From the NCBI GenBank assembly GCA_024742415.1, contig JANSYN010000009.1:1-64000 (forward strand): a DNA stretch of 64,000 nt, read 5' to 3'. Below, piece by piece: positions 45,296 to 54,683 of the stretch. Source of the stretch: Gammaproteobacteria bacterium (GTDB taxonomy: Bacteria > Pseudomonadota > Gammaproteobacteria > Pseudomonadales > Halieaceae). How positions within the stretch are numbered: the stretch's first letter is position 1; each line of letters starts with the position of its first letter. A program made the position numbers and the translations under genes. The notes under the pieces were generated by a model. It saw only the letters and a program-made list of their open reading frames with translations. It was not told the origin of the DNA and ran no database searches.

Positions 45296-46201
45296 ATGAG
45301 GCCGCAGGCGAGCAATCCCGCGATCCCGCTGCTGACCGCCACGGCGGGCATGGGCACCTTCGCCGCGATGGATGCTTTCATGAAAGCACTGTCGATCGAG
45401 ATGGGTGCCTACAATGCCATACTCTGGCGCAGCTGCATCGGCCTGGGTATTGCGGCAGTGCTGTTCTTTGCCATGCGCTCGCGCTGGCCAGTACGCAGTA
45501 CGTTGCGCATTCATGTCTGGCGTGGCCTGGTCGTGTCGCTGATGGCCTTTCTGTTTTTCTGGGGCCTGGCCTACGTACCACTGGCCGAGGCAATTGCTCT
45601 GTCGTTTATCGCACCGCTAATCACCCTGTACCTGGCGGCGGTATTGCTCTTCGAGGAAATCGGCAGGCGCGCCATTATCGCTTCTGTTCTCGGGTTTGGT
45701 GGCGCGATAGTGATCGTCACCGGTCAGCTCAGTGGCAATCTGGACAGCAAGATGGTGCCGGGGATTGCGGCGATTCTGTTGTCGGCAGTGCTCTACGCTT
45801 ACAACCTTATCCTGCAGCGCCAGCAAGCGCTGGTGGCAGACCCTATCGAGATCGCACTGTTCCAGAACGCAACGATGCTGGGTGTGTACGCCGCCCTGGC
45901 GCCGTGGTTCGCGGTTGTGCCAACGCCAACGCAGCTCCCCTGGCTCGCGGCTGCGGCCGTGCTGAGCCTGACATCGGTGCTGCTGATCTCATGGGCCTAT
46001 GCAAGAGCCCAGGCGAAAACCTTGATCCCGGTGGAGTACACGGCATTTGTATGGGCCGCCCTCCTGGGATGGCTCGTCTTCGACGAGGTCGTCACCCTTG
46101 TTACCGTCATCGGCACCGGCTTTATTGTGCTGGGTTGCCTGCTGGCAATGCGCGAATCACGAGCGCCAGGCGCACGCCAACCCGAGGCAGTTTCGTCCTG
46201 A
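45296..46201 (+). CDS. EamA/DMT-superfamily membrane transporter
   Basis: 301 residues from the ATG at 45296; a GTG at 45269 is also possible and neither has a strong ribosome site. About ten hydrophobic helices form two repeated EamA domains (GTFAAMDAFMKALSIEMGAY in the first; AILLSAVLYAYNLILQRQQA in the second). Proteins of this type move amino acids, nucleosides or other metabolites across the inner membrane, usually outward. The substrate is unknown and neighbours give no clue. Confidence 0.85.
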   Translation: MRPQASNPAIPLLTATAGMGTFAAMDAFMKALSIEMGAYNAILWRSCIGLGIAAVLFFAMRSRWPVRSTLRIHVWRGLVVSLMAFLFFWGLAYVPLAEAIALSFIAPLITLYLAAVLLFEEIGRRAIIASVLGFGGAIVIVTGQLSGNLDSKMVPGIAAILLSAVLYAYNLILQRQQALVADPIEIALFQNATMLGVYAALAPWFAVVPTPTQLPWLAAAAVLSLTSVLLISWAYARAQAKTLIPVEYTAFVWAALLGWLVFDEVVTLVTVIGTGFIVLGCLLAMRESRAPGARQPEAVSS

Positions 46202-46321
46202 GTCCTGAGCCCTGGAACCTGAGTCACAAGACCCAGCCCTGGAGCGCACCCGGCACGCGTTGCCAAACGACGTGTGCCGCCGCTATTGACCAGCAGCTTG
46301 CTGCGCTGGCACAGTTGTCGC

Positions 46322-47551
46322 ATGGGTATCACTACCGCCCCGGTACAGCTCGGTGGCCACTACAGCAATCGCTGGCAAGCGCCGGCGACACAGGCTCTGC
46401 GCTGGGTGGTTATCGCGCTTCTGGCGCTGGCGCCGGGCCTTGCGAGTATGGCGGCAGCCGCCACGAGTTGCACGGTTGCCACCGATTGTGCTGCGAACGA
46501 GACCTGCCACGGCGCGGATGCCTGCGCCACGGGCGTGTGCGTGCCGGCCTTCACATTGCCCCGGTTTGTGATCGATCTGCCAGGCGCCACCGCCTACAAC
46601 AGCCAGACTATCTCGGTGCTGGATCATACTGACCGCTTCTACCAGCGCTGCTGTGACACCAACGTCACCGCCTACACCGGTGAATCTGCCGACCGCAATG
46701 AGAATGCCGTGTTCTGCGATACCGAACCGGTATTCCCGGCATGCTTCTTTGCCAACTGCCAGTGCGGTTTTACAGCACCGGGCGGCGACCCGTTCACGGT
46801 AAACGGCACCTATGCCAGCCCTTTTGGCGCGCAGTACCTCTACTACGCAGGCCACCCCGGCTACGACTACGACTATGGCTTTGGTACACCGCTGCTTGCC
46901 GCCCGTGCGGGCATGCTATGCAAGGCGCAGGAAGACCCGATCAACGGCCGCGGCACGTTTGCCAGCGCCTGGGATGCCTACCACAGCTTCTACATCGACC
47001 ACGGCAGCTTCAACGGCAGGGGCTACGCCAGTTGGTATCTGCATGCGGCCAACCTGGAAGGCCAGGACCTGCAGGGCAACAACCTGCATGACCTGACGCC
47101 AGGACAATGCGGCCCGGTCGCAGCGGGGCAGGTCATTGCGCGTATCGGCAATCAGGGGACGATTTTTGCGCACCTGCACTTCGAGGTTCGCACGTACGAC
47201 GTGCACGCAGGGCCTGAAGCCGGCAGCACAAAAGTGATTGACCCCTACGGCTGGCAGGGTGCAACACCGGACCCATGGATCAACCCCAACGAAAACCCAC
47301 AGGCGGAGCATCGCCAGGCACCGACATGGATCGCCTGCGGTAACGGCCGCACCGAATGCGGTGAGGCCTGTGATGACGGTAACCTGATTGCCGGTGATGG
47401 GTGTTCTGCCAGTTGCGCGCTGGAAGATGCAGACGGCGACGGCGTACCCGATACCTCCGACAACTGTCCGCTCATTCCCAACCCCGAGCAGACCGATACC
47501 AACGGCAATGGTCGCGGCGATGCCTGTGAGGGATTGCCACCGGGCTGCTGA
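46322..47551 (+). CDS. Secreted M23/LytM-like protein with Cys-rich and thrombospondin-3 repeats
   Basis: 409 residues from the ATG at 46322 (an upstream GTG is in frame). After a signal peptide (WVVIALLALAPGLASMAAAA) and a Cys-rich segment (CTVATDCAANETC), an M23-like domain shows GHPGYDYDYGFGTP and HLHFEV, resembling the HxxxD and HxH zinc ligands of LytM endopeptidases. A DUF4215/myxococcus-type Cys repeat (CGNGRTECGEACDDGN) and thrombospondin-3 calcium repeats (DADGDGVPDTSDNCP, DTNGNGRGDAC) follow. It ends EGLPPGC with a terminal cysteine. Role inferred: extracellular peptidoglycan or protein hydrolysis, or calcium-stabilised surface attachment. Confidence 0.78.
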   Translation: MGITTAPVQLGGHYSNRWQAPATQALRWVVIALLALAPGLASMAAAATSCTVATDCAANETCHGADACATGVCVPAFTLPRFVIDLPGATAYNSQTISVLDHTDRFYQRCCDTNVTAYTGESADRNENAVFCDTEPVFPACFFANCQCGFTAPGGDPFTVNGTYASPFGAQYLYYAGHPGYDYDYGFGTPLLAARAGMLCKAQEDPINGRGTFASAWDAYHSFYIDHGSFNGRGYASWYLHAANLEGQDLQGNNLHDLTPGQCGPVAAGQVIARIGNQGTIFAHLHFEVRTYDVHAGPEAGSTKVIDPYGWQGATPDPWINPNENPQAEHRQAPTWIACGNGRTECGEACDDGNLIAGDGCSASCALEDADGDGVPDTSDNCPLIPNPEQTDTNGNGRGDACEGLPPGC

Positions 47552-47590
47552 TCCACACCGGCCAGCCGGCCACTGCGGAATCAGACAGGT

Positions 47591-50089
47591 TCAGGTGGCA
47601 GGTTGTGCCGCCTGTGTGGCAACGCCTTCCTCAGGCTTGGCGTCAGGCAACAGGAAGTGCGCCAGGCTGGGCATCAGTACCAGAGCGCCGACCATGTTCC
47701 ACAGGAACATGAACGTCAGCAAGATACCCATGTCTGCCTGGAACTTGATGGGCGACATCACCCACGTCACTACACCGGCAGCCAGCGTCACACCGATGAG
47801 CGCCACGACGCGACCGGTGAAGTTGAGTGTCTCAAAATAGGCCTGCTTCAGGCCAATACCCTGACGCTGTTTTTGCAGTATGACGGTCAGTACATACAGT
47901 GCGTAGTCAACGCCGATACCCACACCCAGCGCTATCACGGGCAAAGTCGCAACCTTGATGCCGATGCCCAGCACCACCATTAGCGCCTCGCACAGCAAGG
48001 CCGTGAGAAACAGGGGCAACACGGCGCATATAACGCCGCGCACCGAGCGGAACGTGATCAGACAGAGCAAGATTACCGCGCCAAACACGTAGAACATCAT
48101 TTCCCGGTTGGCTTTCTTCACAACAATATTGGTCGCGGCTTCAAAGCCTGCACTGCCTGCTGCGCCCATAAACTCAACGCGAGCGCTGGGCATCTCCTCG
48201 TTGAACGCCTCGAGGGTATCGACCACGCGCTGCAGCGTCGCTGCCTTGTGGTCCGCCAGGTAAATCAGCATGGGCCAAACCGAGCACTCCGGATTGACGT
48301 AACGCAGGTTGGTCAGCTCGGTGACCGCATAGTTGATCGTGTCCTGGTTGCGAAAGAGGCTCAGCCAGCCGGGATAGCCTTCGTTCAGGCCTGCCATCAC
48401 ACTGCGTGTGCGCACGTTCAGGCCGCGCACGTCCTCCACGCCAGGGAGTTGTCGCACGCGCCACTCCAGCTCGTTGGCCAGGCTTAGGGATTCATAATCG
48501 GTGCATTCGTTTTCTGGCGTTTTTACAATGACCGCGAAGATGTCGCTGCTCACCGAGTAATTGGCGTTGATGAACGCCATGTCCTGGTTATAGCGCGATT
48601 CTGGCCGCAGCTCTGGCGCGCCGGGGTCCAGGTCACCGATCTGCAGGTTCGAGGCAATCGCCACACCAATGATACTGATCACCACACTGGTGCCTATACC
48701 AATCAGGGCCCACTTGCGCTCGGTAAACAGTACCAAAAAACGCCACAGCCAATGCGAATTCTCCAGCGTGGGCTCTTTCGCCTCGGTGGCGCGCTTGGCC
48801 GCCTTCGCACTCACACCGATAAATGAGAACAACACGGGAATAAGAATCAGGTTGGTCAGGATCAGTACCAAAACACCGATGCTGGCGGTAATCGCCAGAT
48901 CCTGAATAACCTGGATCTGGATCACCATCAACACCGCAAAACCGACACCGTCAGAGAGCAAGGCCGTCACACCGGCCAGGAACAGACGCCTGAAGGTATA
49001 ACGCGCTGCCACATAGGGGTGTGTGCCACGGCCGATATCCTGGATCACGCCGTTGAGCTTTTGCGCACCGTGGCTGACACCAATTGCAAACACCAGGAAG
49101 GGCACAAGGATGGAGAAGGGATCCAGCGCATAGCCAAAGGTGGTTAACAGCCCCAACTGCCACACCACCGCTACCAGTGTGCAACCGATAACGACCAGGG
49201 TAGAACGCATACAGCGCGTGTACCAGTACAGTAGCGCGGTAGCAATCGCGACCGCGATGGCGAAAAACACCATCACCGAGAACAGGCCCTCGATCAGGTC
49301 GCCGATGAGCTTGGCAAAGCCGGTGATATAAATGCGCACGCCCTGCTGCCCGGTCGCCGCACCCACCTCTACGTTGACGCCCTCAAACTGCTGCCTGACT
49401 TCTTCGATCGCCGTGGCAAACTCGTAGTAATTGAGCGGTTCACCGGTATCGGGGTTGGTGTCGAGCAAGGGCACCAGGATTGCCGCCGACTGCAGGTTAT
49501 TGGCGATGAGATCGCCCACCAGGCCGGCACGCGCCACATTGCGCTTGAGCTCTTCGATACTTGCCTGTGAGCCGTTATAGTCGGGCGGCATTACCGGGCC
49601 GCCATCAAAGCCTTCTTCGGTGACGACGCGCCAACGGGTGTTGGATGTCCACACCGATTTCAGGCCCTTGCGGTCAACGCCCGGCAGGAAAAAAATGGCC
49701 TCGTTTACTGCCTCCAGCGTCGCCAGAAACTCCGGGTCGTAGACGCTGCCGCCATCGGGTGTAGAGACCACCACACGCAGGATATTGCCGAGGCCGCGCA
49801 GGTGCTCGTAATTGTCCTTGAAGTTGATAACGTAGGGATGGTTCTCCGGCAGCATCTTTTCGAAGCCGGGTCGCAGCTGGATTTTGGTGGCCTGAAAAGC
49901 CAGCAGAACAGTGATGACTGCGCACAGCCCGATCACGATCCAGCGATAGTTGAATACCATCCGCTCGAGCAGGGACCCTGACTGCAGGCCAAATTCACTG
50001 GGGTCGGTAATGACCGGAAGGTCACTCGCATGGGCATCGCTCAGCTCCTGCTGGGCAGCATGCCTGCTGCGCGGTCCCGATTGCGCCAT
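47591..50089 (-). CDS. MMPL/RND-family transporter (copy A)
   Basis: 832 residues with about 12 membrane helices in two RND repeats, each with a large periplasmic domain. The C-terminal repeat has the proton-relay type motif GVGIGVDYALYV (about residue 727). The matching N-terminal position reads FAIGVSHGAQKL (about residue 338), with Ser-His in place of Asp-Tyr. MMPL proteins such as MmpL3 and HpnN move lipids or hopanoids through the inner membrane and periplasm. It is the last gene of the operon DUF1302-DUF1329-YCF48-MMPL, one base after its neighbour's stop. The cargo and direction are unknown. Confidence 0.88.
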   Translation of the reverse strand: MAQSGPRSRHAAQQELSDAHASDLPVITDPSEFGLQSGSLLERMVFNYRWIVIGLCAVITVLLAFQATKIQLRPGFEKMLPENHPYVINFKDNYEHLRGLGNILRVVVSTPDGGSVYDPEFLATLEAVNEAIFFLPGVDRKGLKSVWTSNTRWRVVTEEGFDGGPVMPPDYNGSQASIEELKRNVARAGLVGDLIANNLQSAAILVPLLDTNPDTGEPLNYYEFATAIEEVRQQFEGVNVEVGAATGQQGVRIYITGFAKLIGDLIEGLFSVMVFFAIAVAIATALLYWYTRCMRSTLVVIGCTLVAVVWQLGLLTTFGYALDPFSILVPFLVFAIGVSHGAQKLNGVIQDIGRGTHPYVAARYTFRRLFLAGVTALLSDGVGFAVLMVIQIQVIQDLAITASIGVLVLILTNLILIPVLFSFIGVSAKAAKRATEAKEPTLENSHWLWRFLVLFTERKWALIGIGTSVVISIIGVAIASNLQIGDLDPGAPELRPESRYNQDMAFINANYSVSSDIFAVIVKTPENECTDYESLSLANELEWRVRQLPGVEDVRGLNVRTRSVMAGLNEGYPGWLSLFRNQDTINYAVTELTNLRYVNPECSVWPMLIYLADHKAATLQRVVDTLEAFNEEMPSARVEFMGAAGSAGFEAATNIVVKKANREMMFYVFGAVILLCLITFRSVRGVICAVLPLFLTALLCEALMVVLGIGIKVATLPVIALGVGIGVDYALYVLTVILQKQRQGIGLKQAYFETLNFTGRVVALIGVTLAAGVVTWVMSPIKFQADMGILLTFMFLWNMVGALVLMPSLAHFLLPDAKPEEGVATQAAQPAT

Positions 50090-50090
50090 A

Positions 50091-51173
50091 TCAGTTCTCC
50101 CTCGAGGCGTTGGCGGCAGTCAATTCCACACGCCGCAGTCCGGCGGATCCCGCAACAACCAGCGCTCCCGCAGACGCTTCCACCACACTGCTGAGCAGTG
50201 CGGGGTATTGGTAATCCAGTGCGGTAAATCCTGCTGTGAGATCGCTACTGACCATGAGCTTGCCGTCACTGGCAGCAATCAGCACGCGACCGTCTGCGAG
50301 CACGATAGAATCAACAATGGAGCCGGATTGCGGCTTGACGGCTTCTGTCCAGCTACCCTCCTGCGCACTGCCATAAAAGACTTTGCCGCGCAGCCCAGCC
50401 ACCAGCTGCTGGCCGCCGACATCGGACAGTACGGTATAGAGGCTGCCGTTATAGGGTGAATCCAGCCGCTCATAGCGCGAGGTCTCTGCGCTCCAGCCGA
50501 GCATTTCGCCCATTTCACCGACAATAATGAACCCCTCGGCAAGTTGGGCAACGTCATACAGATGCACGAACTGGTCGTACATCAGTTGCTCCATGATCGG
50601 ACGCCAGGTCACACCGGCATCCAGCGTGCGCAGCATAATGCCATAGGCGCCAAGCGCATAGCCGTGCTTGTCATCGAGAAAAACCACGCGGAAAAACGGC
50701 TTGTCCGCGCCCTGCTCCAGGCCAAATTCCATCTCGCCGACCAGGGTTTCAAAGAAGGGTTCATCAGGATTTTGCGCGGCCTTGTCCTTGTACCAGGCAA
50801 GCCCCTCGGTCGATAGCCTGAAGCCGTCAAACTGCAGCGTCCAGGTGTTGCCGCCATCGGTACTGTGCAAGATGACGCCGTCGTGGCCCACTGCCCAACC
50901 CAGCTCCGGGGAGACAAAGGTGATATCCAGTAGGTCTGAACGCACCGGCACGTCAGACTGCTGCCAGTTCAGGCCCGCGTCGCTGCTCAGCAGGATGTGT
51001 CCACGCTGGCCAGTAGCATACAGCGTGCCGTAGTACTGGCGCACGCTGTATACCATTCCCTGCGTTGCCTTCGCCGAAGGCACCGCAGGCAGTTCGAGCA
51101 CGTCATAGCTCTGTGCTGCCCATGTCAACCCCAGAAACGCCAGCGCCAGCCAGCGCCAATACCTGATGCGCAT
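50091..51173 (-). CDS. YCF48-type beta-propeller protein (copy A)
   Basis: 360 residues with an N-terminal signal peptide (LALAFLGLTWAAQS). Propeller blades carry repeated Asp-box-like turns (SSDAGLNW, STDGGNTW, TLDAGVTW) and GWAVGHDG. Residues ~119-158 (from FRLSTEGLAW to QGADKPFF) interrupt the blade pattern with a likely helical insertion. In chloroplasts and cyanobacteria YCF48 proteins assist membrane-protein assembly; here it is periplasmic and coupled to an RND transporter. Its ATG directly follows the DUF1329 stop with no gap. Inferred role: assembly or substrate-handling partner for the transporter. Confidence 0.82.
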   Translation of the reverse strand: MRIRYWRWLALAFLGLTWAAQSYDVLELPAVPSAKATQGMVYSVRQYYGTLYATGQRGHILLSSDAGLNWQQSDVPVRSDLLDITFVSPELGWAVGHDGVILHSTDGGNTWTLQFDGFRLSTEGLAWYKDKAAQNPDEPFFETLVGEMEFGLEQGADKPFFRVVFLDDKHGYALGAYGIMLRTLDAGVTWRPIMEQLMYDQFVHLYDVAQLAEGFIIVGEMGEMLGWSAETSRYERLDSPYNGSLYTVLSDVGGQQLVAGLRGKVFYGSAQEGSWTEAVKPQSGSIVDSIVLADGRVLIAASDGKLMVSSDLTAGFTALDYQYPALLSSVVEASAGALVVAGSAGLRRVELTAANASREN

Positions 51174-52583
51174 TTAGCGAATACCAGTACGCGCTATACC
51201 CTGCGGGCTGAAGAACTTGGTGTCCTTTTGTTCCTCGGGTATCCGGAAGCCGCCGGGAATGGGCTTGGTGTTGATGTTGTACACGTTGCTCAACAGGTCA
51301 TACGTGCCATAGGCAAACGAGTTACCCGCCGGAATGTCGTACAGTGGCGCAAAGTAGGCGTAGTGCACGCGCCACAGTTTGTCCTGCCCGTCGTAGACCT
51401 CACCGGCCAGCGCCGTCCAGCTATCTTCATCAATATAGTAGCGACGCTTCTTGTACATGTGGCGGAAACCCTCTTTCAACTCGGCTTCAACCACCCACAC
51501 GCGGTGCAGTTCCCAGCGCACGAACTCGGGCTTGAAAAAGTGCTTGCCGAGCATGTCCTCGACTTTCTGGTTAAACACAAAGTCATAGGTGTTATAGGGA
51601 GCGTAGATCTCCTGCTTGCCGATCAGCGTCCAGTCGTAGCGCTCGGGTGAACCATTGAACACGTAGGAGTCGTCGTAGGTCGAGGTTCCGGCAATACCAG
51701 GGTTTGGCGTATCGAAAGCCACCGCCGGGGCCCTGCGCACCCGACGCTGTCCTACCAGGTACTGCCAGGCATTACGGCCCTTGCCCTCGGTGTAGTCAGA
51801 CCCCGGCTCGTGCACCAGCAGGATCTCACCTGCACGGCGTGGCGGACCATTGTAATCAATACGCAACAGTGCCCAGCGATCGCCCAGATCCCCGTAGTCC
51901 TTCTGGGGGTTATACATGGGGAACTCGAACCACGCTGTACCGTTGGTCGACAGCACGGGTTTGCCGTTGCCATCGACATAATAGCTGTCGTAATCCGCTT
52001 CGGCGTGGGTACCCATCCAGCGGATCATGTGGTTCCACATCACTTCCATGGGGTCAGAGGGAATCGGAAACGGCGTGCCGGGTTTCGCACCTTCGATCTT
52101 CAAACCGTCGCTGACCAGGCTCGCCGACGTTGCGTTCTCGACAGTGTTGTCATAAAACCATTGCGGTGCAGCAAAGCTGCGATGCGTGGGGTACACATCG
52201 AGGCGAAAGCCCTCGTCGCCCCACTTCTCAAACATGGCCTTGGTGCCCTCGGTTAACTTCGCCTCGTGCTCTTTCCAGTTGGTGTTGTCGATCACCAGAC
52301 GCGGTTTTTCACCGGCGTAGGGGTCGATGTAGGTACCGCTGCCCGGCACAAAACCCGCCGGCAAGGGGTTCACCCCACCGCCATTGAACGCCGGGATCGT
52401 GCCCTCGGCATTGCCCGCTTCCTCAGCGCCCATCACCGTGAGGTCTTTGCCCAGTCGCGCCGCTTCCTCGGGTGACACTCCGGCCGATGCCGAAGCAGAC
52501 ATCAAGCAGCCCGCGAGCACCGCGGCGAGTGCACCGACGACTGTCTTGCGTCCGGTCATCAATCCTTTACTGTCACTGTTCAT
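51174..52583 (-). CDS. DUF1329 periplasmic lipid-binding-like protein (copy A)
   Basis: 469 residues with a signal peptide (VGALAAVLAGCLMSASASA). The DUF1329 pattern is seen in SPEEAARLGKDLTVMGAEEA, QRRVRRAPAVAFDTPNPGI, IGKQEIYAPYNTYDFVFNQK and the C-terminal KRRYYIDEDSWTALAGEVYDG. DUF1329 proteins have an outer-membrane-lipoprotein-like (LolB/LolA-type) fold and are nearly always encoded next to DUF1302 barrels. Its ATG overlaps the DUF1302 stop by one base (TAATG). Probable role: shuttling a hydrophobic ligand through the periplasm. Confidence 0.86.
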   Translation of the reverse strand: MNSDSKGLMTGRKTVVGALAAVLAGCLMSASASAGVSPEEAARLGKDLTVMGAEEAGNAEGTIPAFNGGGVNPLPAGFVPGSGTYIDPYAGEKPRLVIDNTNWKEHEAKLTEGTKAMFEKWGDEGFRLDVYPTHRSFAAPQWFYDNTVENATSASLVSDGLKIEGAKPGTPFPIPSDPMEVMWNHMIRWMGTHAEADYDSYYVDGNGKPVLSTNGTAWFEFPMYNPQKDYGDLGDRWALLRIDYNGPPRRAGEILLVHEPGSDYTEGKGRNAWQYLVGQRRVRRAPAVAFDTPNPGIAGTSTYDDSYVFNGSPERYDWTLIGKQEIYAPYNTYDFVFNQKVEDMLGKHFFKPEFVRWELHRVWVVEAELKEGFRHMYKKRRYYIDEDSWTALAGEVYDGQDKLWRVHYAYFAPLYDIPAGNSFAYGTYDLLSNVYNINTKPIPGGFRIPEEQKDTKFFSPQGIARTGIR

Positions 52584-54496
52584 TAAAAAGTCCTCTTGAT
52601 AGATAGTGAGACGTTGTCTCGATCCTTAATGACGCCCAGCAGGCCGTTATCATGCGAGCCAAAGTAGAAGTTATATTTCAAGTCCACCGCCCAGACCTGC
52701 TGATACTCGATGCCAATACCCACGTTACCATTCCCGAGGCCTTCGTTGCCGCCCACGGCGATCGGCGCCTGGTCACCTGACAAACCGTAGGATACGGTCA
52801 TCGGGAGTTTGACATCGACACTGGGCCGCACCTGGTACCAGATCGGCGCAAATACCACGCCTATTTGTGTGGTGATTTCATCCTCTTCAATCGCAGGGTC
52901 GATGATGTCGGCATTGGCACTGATAGAATCAAGCATAGACGCTGTGAACTCAAACGCATAGGTGCCGCCATCCCAGAAGGGGGTAGGACTCAAAAAACCC
53001 AGGCCATTCACAATAAAATGCCAGGTATCGCCAACGGTACCGGGGAAGTTATTGGGCCCTGCCGCGTCAAAGTCGAATTCCGTGGCGCCGAGAAAGCCTT
53101 CGACAACATCGGCCAGTTCAGGCGGAATCGTATTGAAGCGGCGCAGGTAGGCATCTGGATTGAAATAGATCGGCGCGTCCTCCCTGCGCACCAGTTCGAG
53201 CCCCCAGCTGATACCCGCCGCTTCCAGCGCTACGGAGATGCCGTAGAGTGTGACATCTTCCTTGTAGATCCAGTTGAAATCACCAACGCCCTGCGCGGGA
53301 TTGGCACCGTCAAAAAACTCATCAGGCAGGTTTGGCCCCGGCGTAATGCCGCCACCATTCCACAGCGCCAGCAGTGTCTGCGCAGCGCCCTGCAGCTCGT
53401 TACCGTCCTGGTCCGACAGCGCATTGGCAAACTTGCCAAGGTCAATCGCACCGGTGACACCCTGGGTGAGCTTATCGTAGTAGTTCAGGTAATAAACGCC
53501 GACCTCAACACCCGAGTCCGAAAAATAGTACTGTCCGCTCAGGCCATACTCACCGCGACCAGGATCCTGGTCGGGCACTTTGGTCAGCCCCACACGCTCC
53601 CAGCCCAGGGCAGGAACGCCCGGCGACAGCGTGACAAACTCTGCGTCATCAGTGAACAGCTCACCCACACTGAGATAACTGCCCAGTGCCGGCAAACGGT
53701 ATTCCTCGAACTCGAACGAATAGTACCCGTTTAACGCGAGGTTCTGCGTCAGCTGCAGCGACATGGAAAATTTGTTGGTGGGCAAGAACAGCTCCTTGGC
53801 TTCACTGCCGGGTACCGCAAAACCCTTGGCAAGGTCAATCGCCGCCATGGAACCGGCAATGCCGTGCACCGCACCGCCTACCAGCAGGCTCTGCCCCCAG
53901 TACAATGTGTGACGACCGAGGCGGAAGCTGGCATCGATATCGCCCAGTGCCACACTGCCGAAAATAAACGCATCGAGTAACTCTGCATCTTTTTTATGCA
54001 AGTCGCGGGTGGCGTCGGTAAATTCACCCGGCGGCACAGACAATGCGCCCCAGGTGTCAGTGGGAAACCCCTGCACTGTCAGCTCGTGGTTCAATCCGGG
54101 GTGATCGCTCTGGTCGTACTCAAAGTCATACCAGGCCGCGCCAGAAACGCGGAAACCCCAGTTGTTTTTCCACACCACGTCCATCTCGGACAGCAGGTCA
54201 AAACGGTTACTGACAATGCCGGTATCAAAATTGAGCGAGGCGTCGTCAGTTGCAGCGGAACGTCGCAGCACATTTTTCACCTGATCTTCCGTGCGCGACA
54301 CCAGGCTGTACTTGACCGTGTTGTCAAAACGAATCGATAAATCCGGGTTGCCGGTATCGAGCGTCGCGGCCACGGCGCCTGTCGTGGCCAGCGCTGCAGC
54401 CACCAGCGAGGCGGCCGTGCAGGGAGCGGCCAGGCGTGCTCCCCTACTGCAGCGGGGAACAGGGGAACGTTGGGAATTGCGTGCCGAATAAAGCAT
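52583..54496 (-). CDS. DUF1302 outer-membrane beta-barrel (copy A)
   Basis: 637 residues from the ATG at 54494-54496, with a long signal peptide (TAASLVAAALATTGAVAA). DUF1302 features include ASFRLGRHTLYWGQSLLVGG and the C-terminal DRDNVSLSIKRTF ending in Phe, the outer-membrane insertion signal. It is likely a 16- to 18-stranded porin-like channel, family members being linked to uptake or export of hydrophobic compounds. It is the first gene of its operon, with a TATAGT -10 candidate on the minus strand (54546 down to 54541). Confidence 0.87.
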   Translation of the reverse strand: MLYSARNSQRSPVPRCSRGARLAAPCTAASLVAAALATTGAVAATLDTGNPDLSIRFDNTVKYSLVSRTEDQVKNVLRRSAATDDASLNFDTGIVSNRFDLLSEMDVVWKNNWGFRVSGAAWYDFEYDQSDHPGLNHELTVQGFPTDTWGALSVPPGEFTDATRDLHKKDAELLDAFIFGSVALGDIDASFRLGRHTLYWGQSLLVGGAVHGIAGSMAAIDLAKGFAVPGSEAKELFLPTNKFSMSLQLTQNLALNGYYSFEFEEYRLPALGSYLSVGELFTDDAEFVTLSPGVPALGWERVGLTKVPDQDPGRGEYGLSGQYYFSDSGVEVGVYYLNYYDKLTQGVTGAIDLGKFANALSDQDGNELQGAAQTLLALWNGGGITPGPNLPDEFFDGANPAQGVGDFNWIYKEDVTLYGISVALEAAGISWGLELVRREDAPIYFNPDAYLRRFNTIPPELADVVEGFLGATEFDFDAAGPNNFPGTVGDTWHFIVNGLGFLSPTPFWDGGTYAFEFTASMLDSISANADIIDPAIEEDEITTQIGVVFAPIWYQVRPSVDVKLPMTVSYGLSGDQAPIAVGGNEGLGNGNVGIGIEYQQVWAVDLKYNFYFGSHDNGLLGVIKDRDNVSLSIKRTF

Positions 54497-54683
54497 GACA
54501 AAGCGTCCTATTGTTAGTGGTTTTTTATAGGTCCAGAGTGACTATAGCTCAAAACACATGGCTTGCGTTGAATGATCACCACCCGAATCGGGCTAACTCC
54601 CAATAGATTGATTTAGGTCATCCTCCGCCTGCGCGTTTCGGCTATAACTAAAAGAACAATAACACCCAAGACAGATTCCCAGC
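54497..54683. promoter_or_regulatory. Shared divergent promoter of the two envelope operons
   Basis: 187 bp drive both operons. Plus-strand -10 candidate TATAAC is at 54643-54648; minus-strand TATAGT spans 54546-54541. Neither has a good -35, suggesting activator dependence. The perfect palindrome CCCGAATCGGG (54582-54592) lies between them, ~68 bp from one expected start and ~53 bp from the other. Confidence 0.5.
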
